Below, piece by piece: positions 62,568 through 64,000 of a DNA stretch of 64,000 nucleotides. The DNA is taken from positions 1-64,000 of the forward strand of contig CAUVYP010000587.1 in the NCBI GenBank assembly GCA_963556195.1, written 5' to 3'. The notes under the pieces are model-generated. The model saw only the letters and a program-made list of their open reading frames with translations. It did not search any database and was not told the DNA's origin. This stretch comes from Sepiola atlantica. Its lineage: Eukaryota > Mollusca > Cephalopoda > Sepiida > Sepiolidae. Positions within the stretch are counted from its first letter, which is position 1, and each line of letters opens with the position of its first letter. The translations under genes and the position numbers were made by a program.

Positions 62568-64000
62568 TTAGTGCGATTTAAAGTTGATATCGCTTTTGTT
62601 TATAACTTCACCATTCTTTTGAATTGTGCAACGAAACTTTGCAGAGATAAGCGGAGTCACATGCACTACTGAAGTACCAAGTTTCAGAAGTGCAGCTCTT
62701 TTACTGCCGGAGATATGTCGATACAAACTGAATACGCAAAACATCAACAAAATTTAGCGCGTTTTAAAGTGGATATCGCTTTTGTTTATAACTTCCACAT
62801 TTATTCGAATTGTGCAACGAAACTTTGCAGACAGTCGCGGATAGGCCTTTTCTACTGAAGTACCAAGTTTCAGAAGTGCAGCTCTTGTACTGCCGGAGAT
62901 ATGTCGATACAAACTGAATACGCAAAACATCAACAAAATTTAGCGCGTTTTAAAGTTGATATCGCTTTTGTTTATAACTTCCACATTTATTCGAATTGTG
63001 CAACGAAACTTTGCACAGATTAGCGGAGTCACATTTTCTACTGAAGTACCAAGTTTCAGAAGTGCAGCTCTTGTACTGCCGTAGATATGTCGATACAAAC
63101 TGAATACGCAAACTATCAACAAAATTTAGTGCGATTTAAAGTTAGTATCGCTTTTGTTTATAACTTCACCATTCTTTAGAATTGTGCAACGAAACTTTGC
63201 AGAGATAAGCGGAGTCACATGCTCTACTGAAGTACCAAGTTTCAGAAGTGCAGCTCTTTTACTGCCGGAGATATGTCGATACAAACTGAATACGCAAAAC
63301 ATCAACACAATTTAGCGCGTTTTAAAGTTGATATCGCTTTTGTTTATAACTTCCACATTTATTCGAATTGTGCAACGAAACTTTGCACAGATTAGCGGAG
63401 TCACATTTTCTACTGAAGTACCAAGTTTCAGAAGTGCAGCTCTTGTACTGCCGGAGATATGTCGATACAAACTGAATACGCAAAACATCAACAAAATTTA
63501 GCGCGTTTTAAAGTTGATATCGCTTTTGTTTATAACTTCCACATTTATTCGAATTGTGCAACGAAACTTTGCGCAGATTAGCGGAGTCACATTTTCTACT
63601 GAAGTACCAAGTTTCAGAAGTGCAGCTCTTGTACTGCCGGAGATATGTCGATACAAACTGAATACGCAAAACATCAACAAAATTTAGCGCGTTTTAAAGT
63701 TGATATCGCTTTTGTTTATAACTTCCACATTTATTCGAATTGTGCAACGAAACTTTGCACAGATTAGCGGAGTCACATTTTCTACTGAAGTACCAAGTTT
63801 CAGAAGTGCAGCTCTTGTACTGCCGGAGATATGTCGATACAAACTGAATACGCAAAACATCAACAAAATTTAGCGCGTTTTAAAGTTGATATCGCTTTTG
63901 TTTATAACTTCCACATTTATTCGAATTGTGCAACGAAACTTTGCACAGATTAGCGGAGTCACATGTACTACTGAAGTACCAAGTTTCAGAAGTGCAGCTC
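62382..64000. repeat. Nine-unit segment matching 8308-9926
   Basis: The order A* V K A* H A A A W matches 8308-9926 unit for unit. Shared marks are aacacaatt at the end of H and ttgcgcag in the second A (63571 and 9497). The last unit, from 63870, is cut by the window end after 131 bp and carries the W ending acatgtac. Confidence 0.85.

Larger units (their letters stand above)
1..64000. repeat. 186-bp satellite DNA array with higher-order repeats
   Basis: The same 186-bp unit repeats head to tail from the first to the last base. From 124 to 63869 there are 341 complete monomers (337 of 186 bp, four of 185 bp) and four 81-bp fragments, and these sum exactly to the distance covered. No copy is inverted and nothing non-satellite interrupts the array. 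Both window edges cut through monomers, so the array extends on both sides. Monomer variants recur in ordered sets, giving higher-order repeats. Known biology of such arrays points to centromeric or other constitutive heterochromatin. The family is not one I recognise, and centromere function cannot be shown from sequence alone. Confidence 0.97.

Noticed and set aside
124..63866. Open frames of about 60 codons on the minus strand in most monomers
   Set aside because: The unit is 186 bp, divisible by three, so one open frame in the monomer recurs in every copy. Most of these frames begin with TTG rather than ATG, show no ribosome-binding or splice context, and are broken by class-specific changes (caactaaat, caccattctattg, 1-bp deletions) with no sign of coding constraint.
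1..64000. CRISPR array
   Set aside because: The period is 186 bp with no short repeat plus unique-spacer structure. The variable block takes only a few recurring versions, not unique spacers.
1..64000. Tandem rRNA, tRNA or histone gene cluster
   Set aside because: No tRNA-like cloverleaf, 5S internal control region or coding frame of the right length is recognisable in the 186-bp unit.
1..64000. Transposon or retroelement insertions, or satellite derived from a mobile element tail
   Set aside because: No terminal repeats, target-site duplications, polymerase or transposase frames or poly-A tails are seen, and monomer phase accounts for every base. Origin of the monomer from an element cannot be tested without a database search.

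Overview
The whole 64 kb window is one uninterrupted satellite-DNA array. I see no gene, RNA gene, transposon, CRISPR array or unique sequence in it. The unit is 186 bp, about 37% G+C by hand count of one representative monomer, and every copy points the same way. Taking the recurring 'ttagcgcg' (or 'ttagtgcg') as position 1, the window holds the last 123 bp of one monomer, 341 complete monomers from 124 to 63869 (337 of 186 bp and four of 185 bp), four 81-bp truncated monomers inserted at one recurring junction, and the first 131 bp of a final monomer. The net spacing of all units accounts for the window length exactly.

Monomers differ mainly at a 22-bp block (monomer positions 77-98) that exists in a few discrete versions, plus a handful of diagnostic single sites. 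I call the versions A (cagattagcgg...), H and V (gagataagcgg..., ending atgct or atgca), K (gacagtcgcggatagg...) and R (gaccgtcgcggagacac...). A-block recombinants are called E (acatgttc), W (acatgtac) and N (acatttgc). An A monomer with a special right edge (aaactatc, followed across the unit boundary by tagtgcgattt) is called A*. There are 54 A* units; 51 are followed directly by H or V, so A* marks natural higher-order unit starts.

Layout. 0.1-11.7 kb: short units of 3-10 monomers, mostly A* H A A A R/K types. 11.7-24.5 kb: long units containing A* H followed by seven A monomers, duplicated at 3347 bp and 2418 bp offsets. 24.5-32.1 kb: units built around an R N A A A* H K A cassette, offsets 4092 and 2232 bp. 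32.1-38.6 kb: 10-monomer (1860 bp) duplications. 38.6-46.4 kb: 13- and 8-monomer offsets (2418 and 1488 bp). 46.4-52.2 kb: the only zone with 81-bp truncated monomers. 52.2-56.4 kb: more diverged units. 56.4-64.0 kb: unit orders and private variants that return to those of the first 11 kb.

The host is a eukaryote. A homogeneous single-orientation tandem array with higher-order repeats and near-nucleosomal unit length is typical of centromeric or pericentromeric heterochromatin. I do not recognise the satellite family. CpG is not depleted (9 per 186 bp against about 6.4 expected), which fits a genome with little CpG methylation, such as many invertebrates; this is a weak inference. The approximately 60-codon open frames that recur in every monomer follow from a unit length divisible by three and are not called as genes.
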